From contig MKSH01000106.1 of assembly GCA_001898095.1 (NCBI GenBank), positions 1 through 8,750 on the forward strand: a stretch of DNA of 8,750 bases, given 5' to 3'. The DNA is from Solirubrobacterales bacterium 70-9 (GTDB taxonomy: Bacteria > Actinomycetota > Thermoleophilia > Solirubrobacterales > 70-9). Shown here piece after piece: positions 1-6,624 of the stretch; the stretch's first letter is position 1; every line of letters begins with the position of its first letter. Position numbers and translations under genes: made by a program. The notes below the pieces were generated by a model, which did not search any database, was not told the DNA's origin, and worked only from the letters and a program-made list of their open reading frames with translations.

Positions 1-1704
1 CTCCTCGATCTCCGGCTGCGTCTTCAGGTCGCGCAGGTGGACGGTCGGGTCGCGGTTGAGGATGACGCCGGGCGAGAGCACCCCGTCCGGATCGGCCAGC
101 CGCTTCGCCCGCCACATCAGCTCGGTCGCCCGCGTCCCCCACTCACGCTCCACATAGGGGGCCATGTTCAGCCCGGTCCCGTGCTCGGCCTTCAGCGAGC
201 CGTCGTACTTCTCCACGATCAGCTCGACCAGGCCCTCCATGAAGGACTCGTAACGCTCCAGGTCCTCCGGCTTGGCGAAGTCCGGGGTCAGCATGAAGTG
301 GAGGTTCCCGGCGCTGGCGTGGCCGGCCACCCCGGGCAGGAAGGCGTGCTCGGTGAGCAGTGCCTGGAGGTCATGGGCGCACTCGGCGATCCGCGCCGGC
401 GGCACGCAGACGTCCTCGAGGATCAGCGAGGTCCCCGGCAGCCGCATCGCGCCGACCAGCCCCTGCAGCCCCTCGCGCACCCGCCAGGCCAGCTCGACCT
501 CCTCCGGCTCGCGGGTGAAGCGAGGTGCCTCGAGCGTCTCGTGGTCGGCGATGATCGCCAGCGCCCGCTCGACCTGCGCGTCGAGCTCCGCCTCGCTCTC
601 GCCGCCGAACTCGACCAGCAGCGCCGCCGTCGTCGGGTCGAGCTCTTTCCACTCCTCCGGCGCGCCGACCATGTTCCAGGCGGCGGTGATCAGCGCCGGG
701 GCGATCATCAGCTCGACCGCGGTGGCGCCCGCCGCGACCAGCTCGCCGACCGGCGCCACCGCCCGGTCGATGTCCGGGAAGTGGATCCAGGCGGTCGTCG
801 TCAGCGGCGGCTGCGGCACGGTCTCGAAGACGACCTCGGAGATGTAGGCGAGCGTCCCCTCCGAACCGACCAGCAGGCGGCGGAAGATCTCCACCGGCTC
901 CTCGGCGTCGAGGAAGGCGCAGAGGCGGTACCCGGTGGTGTTCTTGATCGCGAACTTGTGACGGATGCGGGCGCTGAGTTCGGCATCCGCGCGGATCTCG
1001 TCGCGGATCGCCGCCAGGCCCACGGCGAGCTCCGGCTCGGCGGCCTCGAAGGTGGCCGCGGCACCGGGCGCGGCGGTGTCGACGCGGGTCCCTGAGGGGA
1101 GGACGAAGGTGAGCGAGCGAACGGTCGAGTAGGAGTCCTTGGTCACCCCGCAGCGCATCCCGCCCGAGTTGTTGGCGACGACCCCGCCGACCGTGGCGAC
1201 GTCGGTGCTCGCCGGGTCTGGACCGAGGCGGCGGCCGTACGGGGCCAGGACCTTGTTCACGTGGCCAAGGATCGTGCCGGTGCCGACGCGCACCGCGGCG
1301 CCCTCCTCTTCCACGGTCAGCCCGCGGAAGTGACGGCGAACGTCGACCAGGATCCCGTGGGTCTGTCCCTGACCGTTGAGGCTGGTGCCGCCGGAGCGGA
1401 AGGTGACCGGAATGCCGCGCTCACGGCCGAAGGCGAGGACCTTGGCGACGTCGCCGGGCTCCTTCGCCATCACCACCGCCTGCGGCAGGAGGCGGTAGGG
1501 GCTGGCGTCGGAGGCGTACTTGATCAGGTCGCCGGGGCGGGAGAGGACGCGGTCGGCGCCGAGCAGTCGCTCCAGCCCGCCGCGCAGGGGCTGGGCGATC
1601 CCGGCGGCGAGGGCGTCGGGGGCGCGGTCGGGGGCAGGCTCGCGCGGCGGCGGGGTGAGCGCGGCCGGGCCGCGATCGAGGAGGGAGCGGAATCCGACGG
1701 CCAT
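1..1704 (-). CDS. FAD-linked 2-hydroxyacid (D-lactate/glycolate-type) dehydrogenase, 3' end cut by window
   Basis: Flavoprotein that oxidises a 2-hydroxyacid to a 2-oxoacid and passes electrons toward the respiratory chain. The 568 residues visible have no stop. Residues ~60-280 are a PCMH-type FAD-binding domain with FRSGGTSLNGQ (102-112) and GPDPASTDVATVGG followed by VANNSGG (161-182). The FAD-oxidase C-terminal domain follows, with GHASAGNLH (461-469) and EHGTGLN (507-513), the usual substrate/flavin histidine motifs. The last visible residues, HLRDLKTQPEIEE, match the linker that in fused D-lactate dehydrogenases (~950 aa) precedes a CxxCxxC ferredoxin domain, so a C-terminal Fe-S half is expected beyond the left edge (inference). 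ATG at 1704 is the first in-frame start after the upstream gene; GAGG (complement of 1712-1715) lies 7 nt before it. It lies 67 bp after the decarboxylase gene, probably in the same operon. Exact substrate (lactate, glycolate, mandelate or other) is not decidable. Confidence 0.9.
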   Translation of the reverse strand, partial: MAVGFRSLLDRGPAALTPPPREPAPDRAPDALAAGIAQPLRGGLERLLGADRVLSRPGDLIKYASDASPYRLLPQAVVMAKEPGDVAKVLAFGRERGIPVTFRSGGTSLNGQGQTHGILVDVRRHFRGLTVEEEGAAVRVGTGTILGHVNKVLAPYGRRLGPDPASTDVATVGGVVANNSGGMRCGVTKDSYSTVRSLTFVLPSGTRVDTAAPGAAATFEAAEPELAVGLAAIRDEIRADAELSARIRHKFAIKNTTGYRLCAFLDAEEPVEIFRRLLVGSEGTLAYISEVVFETVPQPPLTTTAWIHFPDIDRAVAPVGELVAAGATAVELMIAPALITAAWNMVGAPEEWKELDPTTAALLVEFGGESEAELDAQVERALAIIADHETLEAPRFTREPEEVELAWRVREGLQGLVGAMRLPGTSLILEDVCVPPARIAECAHDLQALLTEHAFLPGVAGHASAGNLHFMLTPDFAKPEDLERYESFMEGLVELIVEKYDGSLKAEHGTGLNMAPYVEREWGTRATELMWRAKRLADPDGVLSPGVILNRDPTVHLRDLKTQPEIEE

Positions 1705-1771
1705 CAGCGCGCCTCGCGCGGGGTGATCCGGTCGCCGCCCGCGGTCGTCCGTCGATGCCCGACCGGCATGC

Positions 1772-3370
1772 CTAGAAGAGCGCCATCCCGGGCGCGACCG
1801 GGACTTCGACCAGCTCCGGTTTCGACGAGGCGAGCGCGGTGGCGAGGGCGCCGGCGACCGCGTCGCGATCGGCGGCCCGGTGGGCGGTGACGCCATAGCC
1901 TTCGGCGACCGCGGCGACGTCGAGCTTCGGCAGGTCGAGGCCGGGCGCGTCGGTGATCTGCTCGACTTCGGCGAACCACTTGAGGATCGCGTACTCCTCG
2001 TTGCGGAGGATGAGGAAGGTGACCGGCACGTCGTAGGCGACGGCGCTCCAGAAGGCGGTGATCGCGTACTGGGCGCTGCCCTCGCCGAGCACGCAGACGA
2101 CCGGCCGGCTCGGCTCCGCCATCTGCACGCCGACCGCGGCCGCGAGCCCGAAGCCAAGGCCGCCGCCGGCGCTGAAGTAGTAGGAGCCGGGACGCGAGAG
2201 GCGCAGCTGGTTGCGCAGGGCGAGGGTCGAGGAGGGGGACTCGAGGACGACGATCGCGTCGTCGGGGAGCGCCTCGCGGAGGGCGCCGTGGACGGTCGAG
2301 GCGTTCAGCGGGTCGGTGATCTCGAGGTCGCCGGGGCCGGGGTTCGGCTCGGGTCCGGGGCGTCCCGACTCGGGGACCGCCTCGACCAGCGCCGTCAGGG
2401 TGAGGCCGACGTCGGCGACGATCGCGTCGCCCATCGGCGCGCGGACGGCCTCGTCGGGGTCGGAGGTGATCGCGACCAGGCGGGCGCCCTCGGGCAGCAG
2501 CGGCCCGGGGATGTGGGGGTAGTAGGGGAAGACGGAGGAGCCGATCACGACGATCAGGTCGTGGCCCTCGAGCGTCTGGCCGACCGGGCCGATCGCGGGC
2601 GGCAGGACGCCGCGGAAGTTCGGGTGGTTCTCCGGGAAGCCGAGGCGGACGCCGCCGGTCGCGGGCGAGGCCCAGACCGGGAGGCGCTGGCGCTCGGCCA
2701 GGGCGATCGCGCTGTCCCAGCCGCCGGCGGTGTCGATGTCGGGGCCGGCGACGAGGACCGGGTTGGCGGCCGCGTCGAGCTCCGCCGCCAGAGCAGCGAC
2801 CGCAGCCGGGTCGGCGACGGCGCGGCCGGTCACCTTGCGGGTGATCGCGTGGCGGGCGTCGGCCGGGTCGACCTCGACCCCCCAGTCGTCCATCGGCAGG
2901 GAGACGAAGGCGGGGCCGCGCGGGGCGAGCCCGGCGAGGTGGGCGCCGTGGGCGAGCGCCAGCGGCACGTCCTCGGCGCGCGGCGGCTCGTAGCTCCACT
3001 TCACCAGCGGGTGGGGCATGCGGGTCGCGTCGCGGTTGGTGAGGTTCGCCTGCAGGGTGATCTGGGCGCGCGCCTGCTGGCCCGCGGTGATCAAGAGCGG
3101 CGAGTGGTTGGCCTGGGCGTTGAAGATCGCCCCCATCGCGTTGCCGATCCCGGGCGCGGTGTGCAGGTTGACCACGGTGGTGCGGCCGGAGGCCTGCGCG
3201 AAGCCGTCGGCCATCCCGACCACGACACCCTCGTGCAGCCCGAGGACGTAGCGGAAGTCCGACGGATAGTCGGCCAACATCGGCAGCTCGGTCGAGCCGG
3301 GGTTGCCGAAGATCGTCGTCATCCCCTGCTCCCGGAAGAGGTCGAACGTGGCCTCGCGGACGGTCGGCAT
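1772..3370 (-). CDS. mdlC: Thiamine-diphosphate 2-oxoacid decarboxylase, benzoylformate decarboxylase family
   Basis: Predicted cytosolic ThDP/Mg enzyme, 532 aa (Pseudomonas putida benzoylformate decarboxylase, BFD, is 528). It aligns by eye along the whole length with that enzyme: FGNPGSTELP (21-30), PLVKWSYEP, APMGDAIVAD, PGSYYF then GGLGFG. The catalytic residues S26, E47 and H70 keep the BFD numbering. Differences: the ThDP-metal motif is GEGS (429-432) with RNEEY (456-460) instead of GDGS...NNGTY; the position of BFD His281 is Tyr284, with a His two residues on; BFD Ala460 is Ile462. So it decarboxylates a 2-oxoacid, but the substrate may be aliphatic rather than benzoylformate. The ATG at 3370 is chosen because the family start aligns there and a TAGGCT box sits 7 nt upstream; a longer reading frame to 3898 is not family-like. 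First gene of a unit with the FAD dehydrogenase. Acetolactate synthase is a more distant alternative. Confidence 0.9.
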   Translation of the reverse strand: MPTVREATFDLFREQGMTTIFGNPGSTELPMLADYPSDFRYVLGLHEGVVVGMADGFAQASGRTTVVNLHTAPGIGNAMGAIFNAQANHSPLLITAGQQARAQITLQANLTNRDATRMPHPLVKWSYEPPRAEDVPLALAHGAHLAGLAPRGPAFVSLPMDDWGVEVDPADARHAITRKVTGRAVADPAAVAALAAELDAAANPVLVAGPDIDTAGGWDSAIALAERQRLPVWASPATGGVRLGFPENHPNFRGVLPPAIGPVGQTLEGHDLIVVIGSSVFPYYPHIPGPLLPEGARLVAITSDPDEAVRAPMGDAIVADVGLTLTALVEAVPESGRPGPEPNPGPGDLEITDPLNASTVHGALREALPDDAIVVLESPSSTLALRNQLRLSRPGSYYFSAGGGLGFGLAAAVGVQMAEPSRPVVCVLGEGSAQYAITAFWSAVAYDVPVTFLILRNEEYAILKWFAEVEQITDAPGLDLPKLDVAAVAEGYGVTAHRAADRDAVAGALATALASSKPELVEVPVAPGMALF

Positions 3371-3377
3371 CGGCGCC

Positions 3378-3383
3378 AGCCTA
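3378..3383 (-). promoter_or_regulatory. Candidate -10 box (TAGGCT) of a leaderless decarboxylase transcript
   Basis: Read on the minus strand, TAGGCT is followed by 7 nt and then the ATG at 3370. This TANNNT spacing is typical of leaderless actinobacterial transcripts, and no good Shine-Dalgarno precedes the ATG. No recognisable -35 hexamer lies about 17 bp upstream. The rest of the 148-bp divergent gap (3371-3518) contains an AT-richer patch around 3426-3452 but no firm promoter for the plus-strand gene. Confidence 0.45.
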
Positions 3384-3518
3384 CCCGCTACCGGAGTGAT
3401 TTCCGCTGAGCGATCATCGGGGCGAACATTACATGAATCTGTGTAGTGGTTTCTGGGCGACATCCTGCATCGACCGGGCGCGGTCAAGCGAAGGCGGGGT
3501 GCGGTCGATTTCAAGAGG

Positions 3519-4379
3519 GTGAACGAGGAGACCTTCTGGATCGACGCGCCCGCGAGGCCTGCGAGCGCGGCACCCTTCGGCGCGGCGACGGCGCGGGCGG
3601 CCACGGGCTTCGCGCCGGTGGGCGCCGAAGCGCTGCGCGACGAGACGATCCGCCACGACGTGACGGTGGGCCGGCGCCTCGCCGGGCTGGCGATCGTCTG
3701 CGCCGCCCTCTTCGGGCTCGCCACCCTGGTCGGCTTCGCCGCCGAAGCGTACGCCGCGGCGCCCACCGCGACCGCCTCCGCACCCACCGTGACCGCGGCG
3801 CCGCCGGCCCCGACCCACCTCGTCCGCACGCCCGGCGCGCTGGTCCCGATCCCCGCCTCGATCCCGCACGAAGAAGGCGACATGGTCGACAGCCGCATCG
3901 TTCCCGACCTGCGCTGGATCGCCGCCCGCTACCCGATCTTCGTCACCGACGGCTACTCCGGCCCGCTCGCGAACGGCGAGCAGATCGGCTGCGACGAATG
4001 CCACGCCTCCGCCTCCGACCACCTCAACGGCCTCGCCGTCGACATCGTCCCGGCGACCGAAGACAACCCGACCTGCGATCTGGCATGGACGCCGATCACG
4101 GCGCTTGCCCTCTGGGCCGAGCCGGTGCAGGAAAAACCGGTCGCGCCGTTCCGCTGGGTCGGCTACGAAGGCGACGCCGGCCACGGCTGCGGCAACCACC
4201 TCCACCTCTCCTGGAACCACGCCCCGGCGAAGCCGTCCGAGCTCGCCGAATGGGTCGAAGTCTTCCCCGTCGCCCCCGGCTCCGCCCGCAAGGCGCGCCG
4301 CAAGAAAGCGACGGCGAAGGGACCGAAGGGCGGCATCGTCCAGGTGACCACCGGCGGCGTCGGCACCCACTCGAAGTAG
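3519..4379 (+). CDS. Membrane-anchored M15-like (D-Ala-D-Ala carboxypeptidase/endopeptidase fold) zinc peptidase
   Basis: Predicted 286-aa extracytoplasmic protein. An Ala-rich N-terminus is followed by one hydrophobic segment (~54-80), then an Ala/Pro/Thr linker (~80-105) and a globular domain (~110-252). The domain carries SDHLNGLAVD (166-175), which fits the SxHxxGxAxD zinc motif of peptidase family M15 (H168, D175), and GNHLHLSW (225-232), whose HxH supplies the third ligand; E217 in GYEGDAGH is a candidate catalytic acid. Four cysteines (158, 161, 186, 224) could form disulfides outside the cell. The tail (257-286) is Lys/Arg-rich. This suggests peptidoglycan peptide cleavage, but no substrate evidence exists. 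The GTG at 3519 is the only reasonable start; AAGAGG directly abuts it, too close for a normal ribosome site, so the start is less certain. GAA is favoured over GAG for Glu (about 10 of 16). Confidence 0.75.
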   Translation: MNEETFWIDAPARPASAAPFGAATARAATGFAPVGAEALRDETIRHDVTVGRRLAGLAIVCAALFGLATLVGFAAEAYAAAPTATASAPTVTAAPPAPTHLVRTPGALVPIPASIPHEEGDMVDSRIVPDLRWIAARYPIFVTDGYSGPLANGEQIGCDECHASASDHLNGLAVDIVPATEDNPTCDLAWTPITALALWAEPVQEKPVAPFRWVGYEGDAGHGCGNHLHLSWNHAPAKPSELAEWVEVFPVAPGSARKARRKKATAKGPKGGIVQVTTGGVGTHSK

Positions 4380-4382
4380 CGC

Positions 4383-4421
4383 GTTCGCAGAAATGGCCGG
4401 ATAGCGGCCGTAAGTGCGAAC
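4383..4421 (+). repeat. 39-bp palindromic intergenic element, copy 1
   Basis: Seven-base ends GTTCGCA (4383-4389) and TGCGAAC (4415-4421) enclose 25 bp; here the stem extends to 9 bp (4381-4389 with 4415-4423). Inside is a second stem, GGCCG (4395-4399) with CGGCC (4405-4409), loop GATAG. The right end is itself a short palindrome, GTGCG-AA-CGCAC (4414-4425). It begins four bases after the peptidase stop codon. A copy of the same length lies at 7759-7797 and a partial reverse copy starts at 8737. No T-run follows, so it is not a standard intrinsic terminator. Confidence 0.75.
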
Positions 4422-4437
4422 GCACCGCGGGTGGGCC

Positions 4438-4443
4438 TAGGAT
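4438..4443 (+). promoter_or_regulatory. Candidate -10 box (TAGGAT) of the lipoprotein gene
   Basis: TAGGAT is followed by 9 nt and the ATG at 4453, with no Shine-Dalgarno in between, suggesting a leaderless or nearly leaderless transcript. The -35 position would overlap the right end of the 39-bp palindrome. Confidence 0.4.
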
Positions 4444-4452
4444 TCGCGGCCG

Positions 4453-4944
4453 ATGAAGGCCCGTTCGACTGTGCTCTTCCTGCTGCTCCTCGCCCTCGGC
4501 GCGGCGCTGCTCGCCGGGTGCGGCGGCAGCTCGGCCAAGGACGAACGCCAGCCGGTCGCCTGCCGCGAAGGCACCGGGGTGTACCTCGAGGCGCTGCGGG
4601 CGGCGCCCGGCGATGTGATCCTGGCGGGCGAAACGCCGATCTCCGGCTGCCTCGTCCCCACCGCCGAGGAAGGCGAACTGGTCGACCTCGGCGAAGCGGC
4701 GCTGGCCGCGGCGACCAAGTTGAACGCCGCGGCGCGGGCCGAACCGGACGGGCCGGCGGCGCTGCAGCTCGGCTACCTGCTCGGAGCGATCGCCCGCGGC
4801 AGCGCCAAGACCGAAGGCGTCCACGCCGAGCTCCTGCGCCGCCTCACCGTCGCCGCCCGCTTCGCACCCGCGGGGGAACCGCTGTCCCAACGCTTCCTCG
4901 CGGCCTACGAAAAGGGCTTCGCCGCTGGCCGCAAGCACGGCTGA
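4453..4944 (+). CDS. Small secreted lipoprotein of unknown function
   Basis: 163 aa. Residues 1-23 are a lipoprotein signal: short basic start (MKAR), a Leu/Ala-rich core, and the lipobox LLAGC with the modified Cys at 23, followed by GGSSAKDE, a flexible linker. The mature part is mainly predicted alpha-helical, Ala/Leu-rich, with two further cysteines (C37 and one near 67) that could pair outside the membrane. No enzyme motif or known family was recognised. It lies 73 bp after the M15-like peptidase gene on the same strand, separated by the 39-bp palindrome, so it may have its own promoter. Glutamate is coded mostly by GAA (about 10 of 13), as in the two other envelope genes here. Membrane-anchored, role unknown. 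Confidence 0.75.
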   Translation: MKARSTVLFLLLLALGAALLAGCGGSSAKDERQPVACREGTGVYLEALRAAPGDVILAGETPISGCLVPTAEEGELVDLGEAALAAATKLNAAARAEPDGPAALQLGYLLGAIARGSAKTEGVHAELLRRLTVAARFAPAGEPLSQRFLAAYEKGFAAGRKHG

Positions 4945-5032
4945 GCGCGGCCACCGCCCTCGCCCCCGCCGTCTGGGCTCCTCCTCCCCGCTCGCCGTCC
5001 CGCTCGGCAGGCCGCCGGAAGCCCTCGCGCAA

Positions 5033-5038
5033 TACGCT
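5033..5038 (+). promoter_or_regulatory. Weak candidate -10 box (TACGCT) for fumC
   Basis: TACGCT fits TANNNT and lies about 57 nt upstream of the fumC start, which would give a leader of roughly 50 nt containing the direct repeat at 5052-5078 and the ribosome site. No matching -35 was found. Low certainty. Confidence 0.25.
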
Positions 5039-5051
5039 TGTTCCTCCCGCT

Positions 5052-5078
5052 TAGAGACTTCAATTTCCCCATAGAGAC
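5052..5078 (+). repeat. Direct repeat TAGAGAC x2 in the fumC leader
   Basis: TAGAGAC occurs at 5052-5058 and 5072-5078, exactly 20 bp apart (about two helical turns), in an AT-richer stretch just before the fumC ribosome site. The arrangement could be an operator or chance. Confidence 0.35.
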
Positions 5079-5083
5079 ACCAC

Positions 5084-5088
5084 GGAGG
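5084..5088 (+). promoter_or_regulatory. Shine-Dalgarno GGAGG that sets the fumC start at TTG
   Basis: GGAGG is 6 nt before TTG at 5095. It is the only strong ribosome site near the 5' end of the fumarase frame and supports the TTG over the longer in-frame start at 5038. Confidence 0.75.
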
Positions 5089-5094
5089 CAGAAC

Positions 5095-6438
5095 TTGAGC
5101 GTTGACGCGAACTCCACTCCGAGCGAACAGCTCTGGGGTGGCGAGACCACCAAAGCAGTCGACAACTTCCCCGTCTCCGGCGAGCGCGTGCCGGTCCCGG
5201 TGGTGCGTTGGCTCGGCCGGATCAAGTCCGCCGCGGCGGAGGCCAACGGCGCGCTCGGCAAGCTCGACGCCGACCTGGCGAAGAGCATCGCCGCGGCCGG
5301 CGCCGCCGTCGCCGAGGGCGAACACGACGACCAGTTCCCGATCGACGTCTTCCAAACCGGCTCCGGCACCTCCTCGAACATGAACGCGAACGAGGTGATC
5401 GCGAACCTCGCCGGCGACGGCGCCCACCCGAACGACCACGTGAACATGGGCCAGTCGTCGAACGACGTCTTCCCCAGCGCGGTGCACCTGGCGGCGCTCG
5501 ACGAGGTCACGCACGACCTGCTGCCGGCGATGGGGGCGCTGGAGGACGCGCTCGAGGCGAAGGCGAAGGAGTTCACCGACGTCGTCAAGGCCGGCCGCAC
5601 GCACCTGATGGACGCGGTCCCGGTCACCCTCGGCCAGGAGTTCGGCGGCTACGCCGCGCAGGTGCGCCTCGGCGTGCAGCGGGTCGAGGCGACGCTGCGG
5701 CGGGTCGGCCAGATCCCGCTCGGCGGCACCGCCACCGGCACCGGCCTGAACACCCACCCCGAGTTCGCCTCCAAGGTGCGGGAGAAGATCGCCGCCGACA
5801 CCGGCCTGGCGGTCTCGGCGCCGCTCGACCCGTTCGAGGCGCAGGGCAACCGCGACGCGCTGGTCGAGCTTTCCGGCGCGCTGAAGGTCTACGCCGTCTC
5901 GCTGAACAAGATCGCCAACGACCTGGCGCTGATGGGCTCCGGCCCGCGGGCGGGGCTCGCCGAGCTGCGCCTGCCGGAGCTGCAGAAGGGCTCCTCGATC
6001 ATGCCGGGCAAGGTCAACCCGGTGATCCCGGAGGTCGTGATCCAGGTCGCCGGCCAAGTGATCGGCAACGACGCCGCGATCACGGTCGGCGGCATGCAGG
6101 GACAGTTCGAGCTGAACGTGCGGGTGCCGCTGATCGCGCGCAACCTGCTCGGCTCGATCAAGCTGCTGGCCAGCGCCTCGCGCCTGCTCGACGAGAAGTG
6201 CGTCCAGGGGCTGGCCGCGAACGAGGAGATGACCGAGCGCCACGCCGAGGCCACCCTGGCGACGGCCACCGCGCTCAACCCGCACATCGGCTACGACGCC
6301 GCCGCAGCGATCGTCAAGGACGCCGCCGACTCGGGCCGGCCGCTGCGCGAGGTCGCGCTGGAGCACGGCGTCTCGGCCGAGACCCTGGACGAGGCCTTGG
6401 ACCACCGGGCGATGGCACGGCCGCACGAGCAGGGCTGA
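5095..6438 (+). CDS. fumC: Class II fumarate hydratase
   Basis: Fumarase of the fumarase/aspartase superfamily, a homotetramer that interconverts fumarate and L-malate in the TCA cycle, cytosolic. 447 aa from the TTG. Family landmarks in order: FQTGSGTSSNMN (86-97), HPND (111-114) and GQSSND (119-124), GRTHLMDAVPVTLGQE (167-182, His170 the catalytic base region), GGTATGTGLNTHP (210-222), KIANDLALMGSGP, and the superfamily signature GSSIMPGKVNP (299-309) with the catalytic-loop serine. The wording (FQTGSGTSSNMN, KVNPVIPE) is closest to actinobacterial FumC, and 'fumarase' is preferred to aspartase or argininosuccinate lyase. Odd: the N-terminal RxExDxMGxVxVP block usually before LWGAQT is absent; the protein goes from MSVDANSTPS to EQLWGGET, so it is about 17 residues shorter than mycobacterial FumC. 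HPNDD reads HPNDH. Glu codons are almost all GAG. Confidence 0.95.
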   Translation: MSVDANSTPSEQLWGGETTKAVDNFPVSGERVPVPVVRWLGRIKSAAAEANGALGKLDADLAKSIAAAGAAVAEGEHDDQFPIDVFQTGSGTSSNMNANEVIANLAGDGAHPNDHVNMGQSSNDVFPSAVHLAALDEVTHDLLPAMGALEDALEAKAKEFTDVVKAGRTHLMDAVPVTLGQEFGGYAAQVRLGVQRVEATLRRVGQIPLGGTATGTGLNTHPEFASKVREKIAADTGLAVSAPLDPFEAQGNRDALVELSGALKVYAVSLNKIANDLALMGSGPRAGLAELRLPELQKGSSIMPGKVNPVIPEVVIQVAGQVIGNDAAITVGGMQGQFELNVRVPLIARNLLGSIKLLASASRLLDEKCVQGLAANEEMTERHAEATLATATALNPHIGYDAAAAIVKDAADSGRPLREVALEHGVSAETLDEALDHRAMARPHEQG

Positions 6439-6455
6439 GCTCAGCCACAGAGCGA

Positions 6456-6472
6456 GCGCACATCGGGTGCGC
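6456..6472 (+). repeat. Small hairpin after fumC
   Basis: GCGCAC (6456-6461), loop ATCGG, GTGCGC (6467-6472): a perfect 6-bp stem 17 nt past the fumC stop and just before the larger hairpin. It may help terminate or stabilise the fumC transcript; no T-run. Confidence 0.45.
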
Positions 6473-6475
6473 CCC

Positions 6476-6524
6476 GTTGACGGGCCGAAAAGCGCTCTAT
6501 ATCAGCGCTTTTCGGCCCGTCAAC
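6476..6524. terminator. Perfect 21-bp-stem hairpin, possible bidirectional terminator after fumC
   Basis: Arms 6476-6496 and 6504-6524 are exact reverse complements of 21 bases; loop CTATATC (6497-6503). The inner stem AGCGCT is flanked by AAAA on the left and TTTT on the right, so in either direction a GC stem followed by four U residues would form; those U residues are themselves paired in the longer stem. It lies between the fumC stop (6438) and the SpoIID-like gene. Terminator is the most likely role; a processed RNA hairpin or a dispersed palindromic unit is also possible. Confidence 0.6.
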
Positions 6525-6624
6525 ATCGGCGGCTGGGCGGTTGCGCCCGCGGGCGGCGGCGCGACTTCGCTCGGTGGCCGCGGTTGATGAGATGCAGGCT
6601 CGTCCCTCAGGTTCGCCCTTCCCC

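Noticed and set aside
1880..3409. 509-codon plus-strand frame opposite the decarboxylase, and a similar one at 37-1095
   Set aside because: Low-complexity shadow frames of the decarboxylase and FAD dehydrogenase, which have clear family motifs.
3419..3426. GCGAAC near 3420 as another copy of the palindromic element
   Set aside because: Lacks the T of TGCGAAC and has no matching arm 39 bp away.
3371..3898. N-terminal extension of the decarboxylase to 3898
   Set aside because: The extension is antisense to the M15-like gene and crosses the divergent gap; the family start aligns at 3370.
4383..4421. Integron attC site
   Set aside because: The ends GTTCGCA/TGCGAAC do not fit the GTTRRRY/RYYYAAC core sites, and no integrase or cassette array is present.
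4381..4425. Simple intrinsic terminator at the palindrome
   Set aside because: No T-run follows, and the constant 39-bp length with reverse-orientation copy suggests a repeat family; a terminator role is only one option.
4096..6426. 776-codon open frame on the minus strand opposite fumC
   Set aside because: Arg/Asp/Gly-rich antisense frame with no protein motif; fumC on the other strand is unmistakable. Long antisense frames are expected at this GC content.
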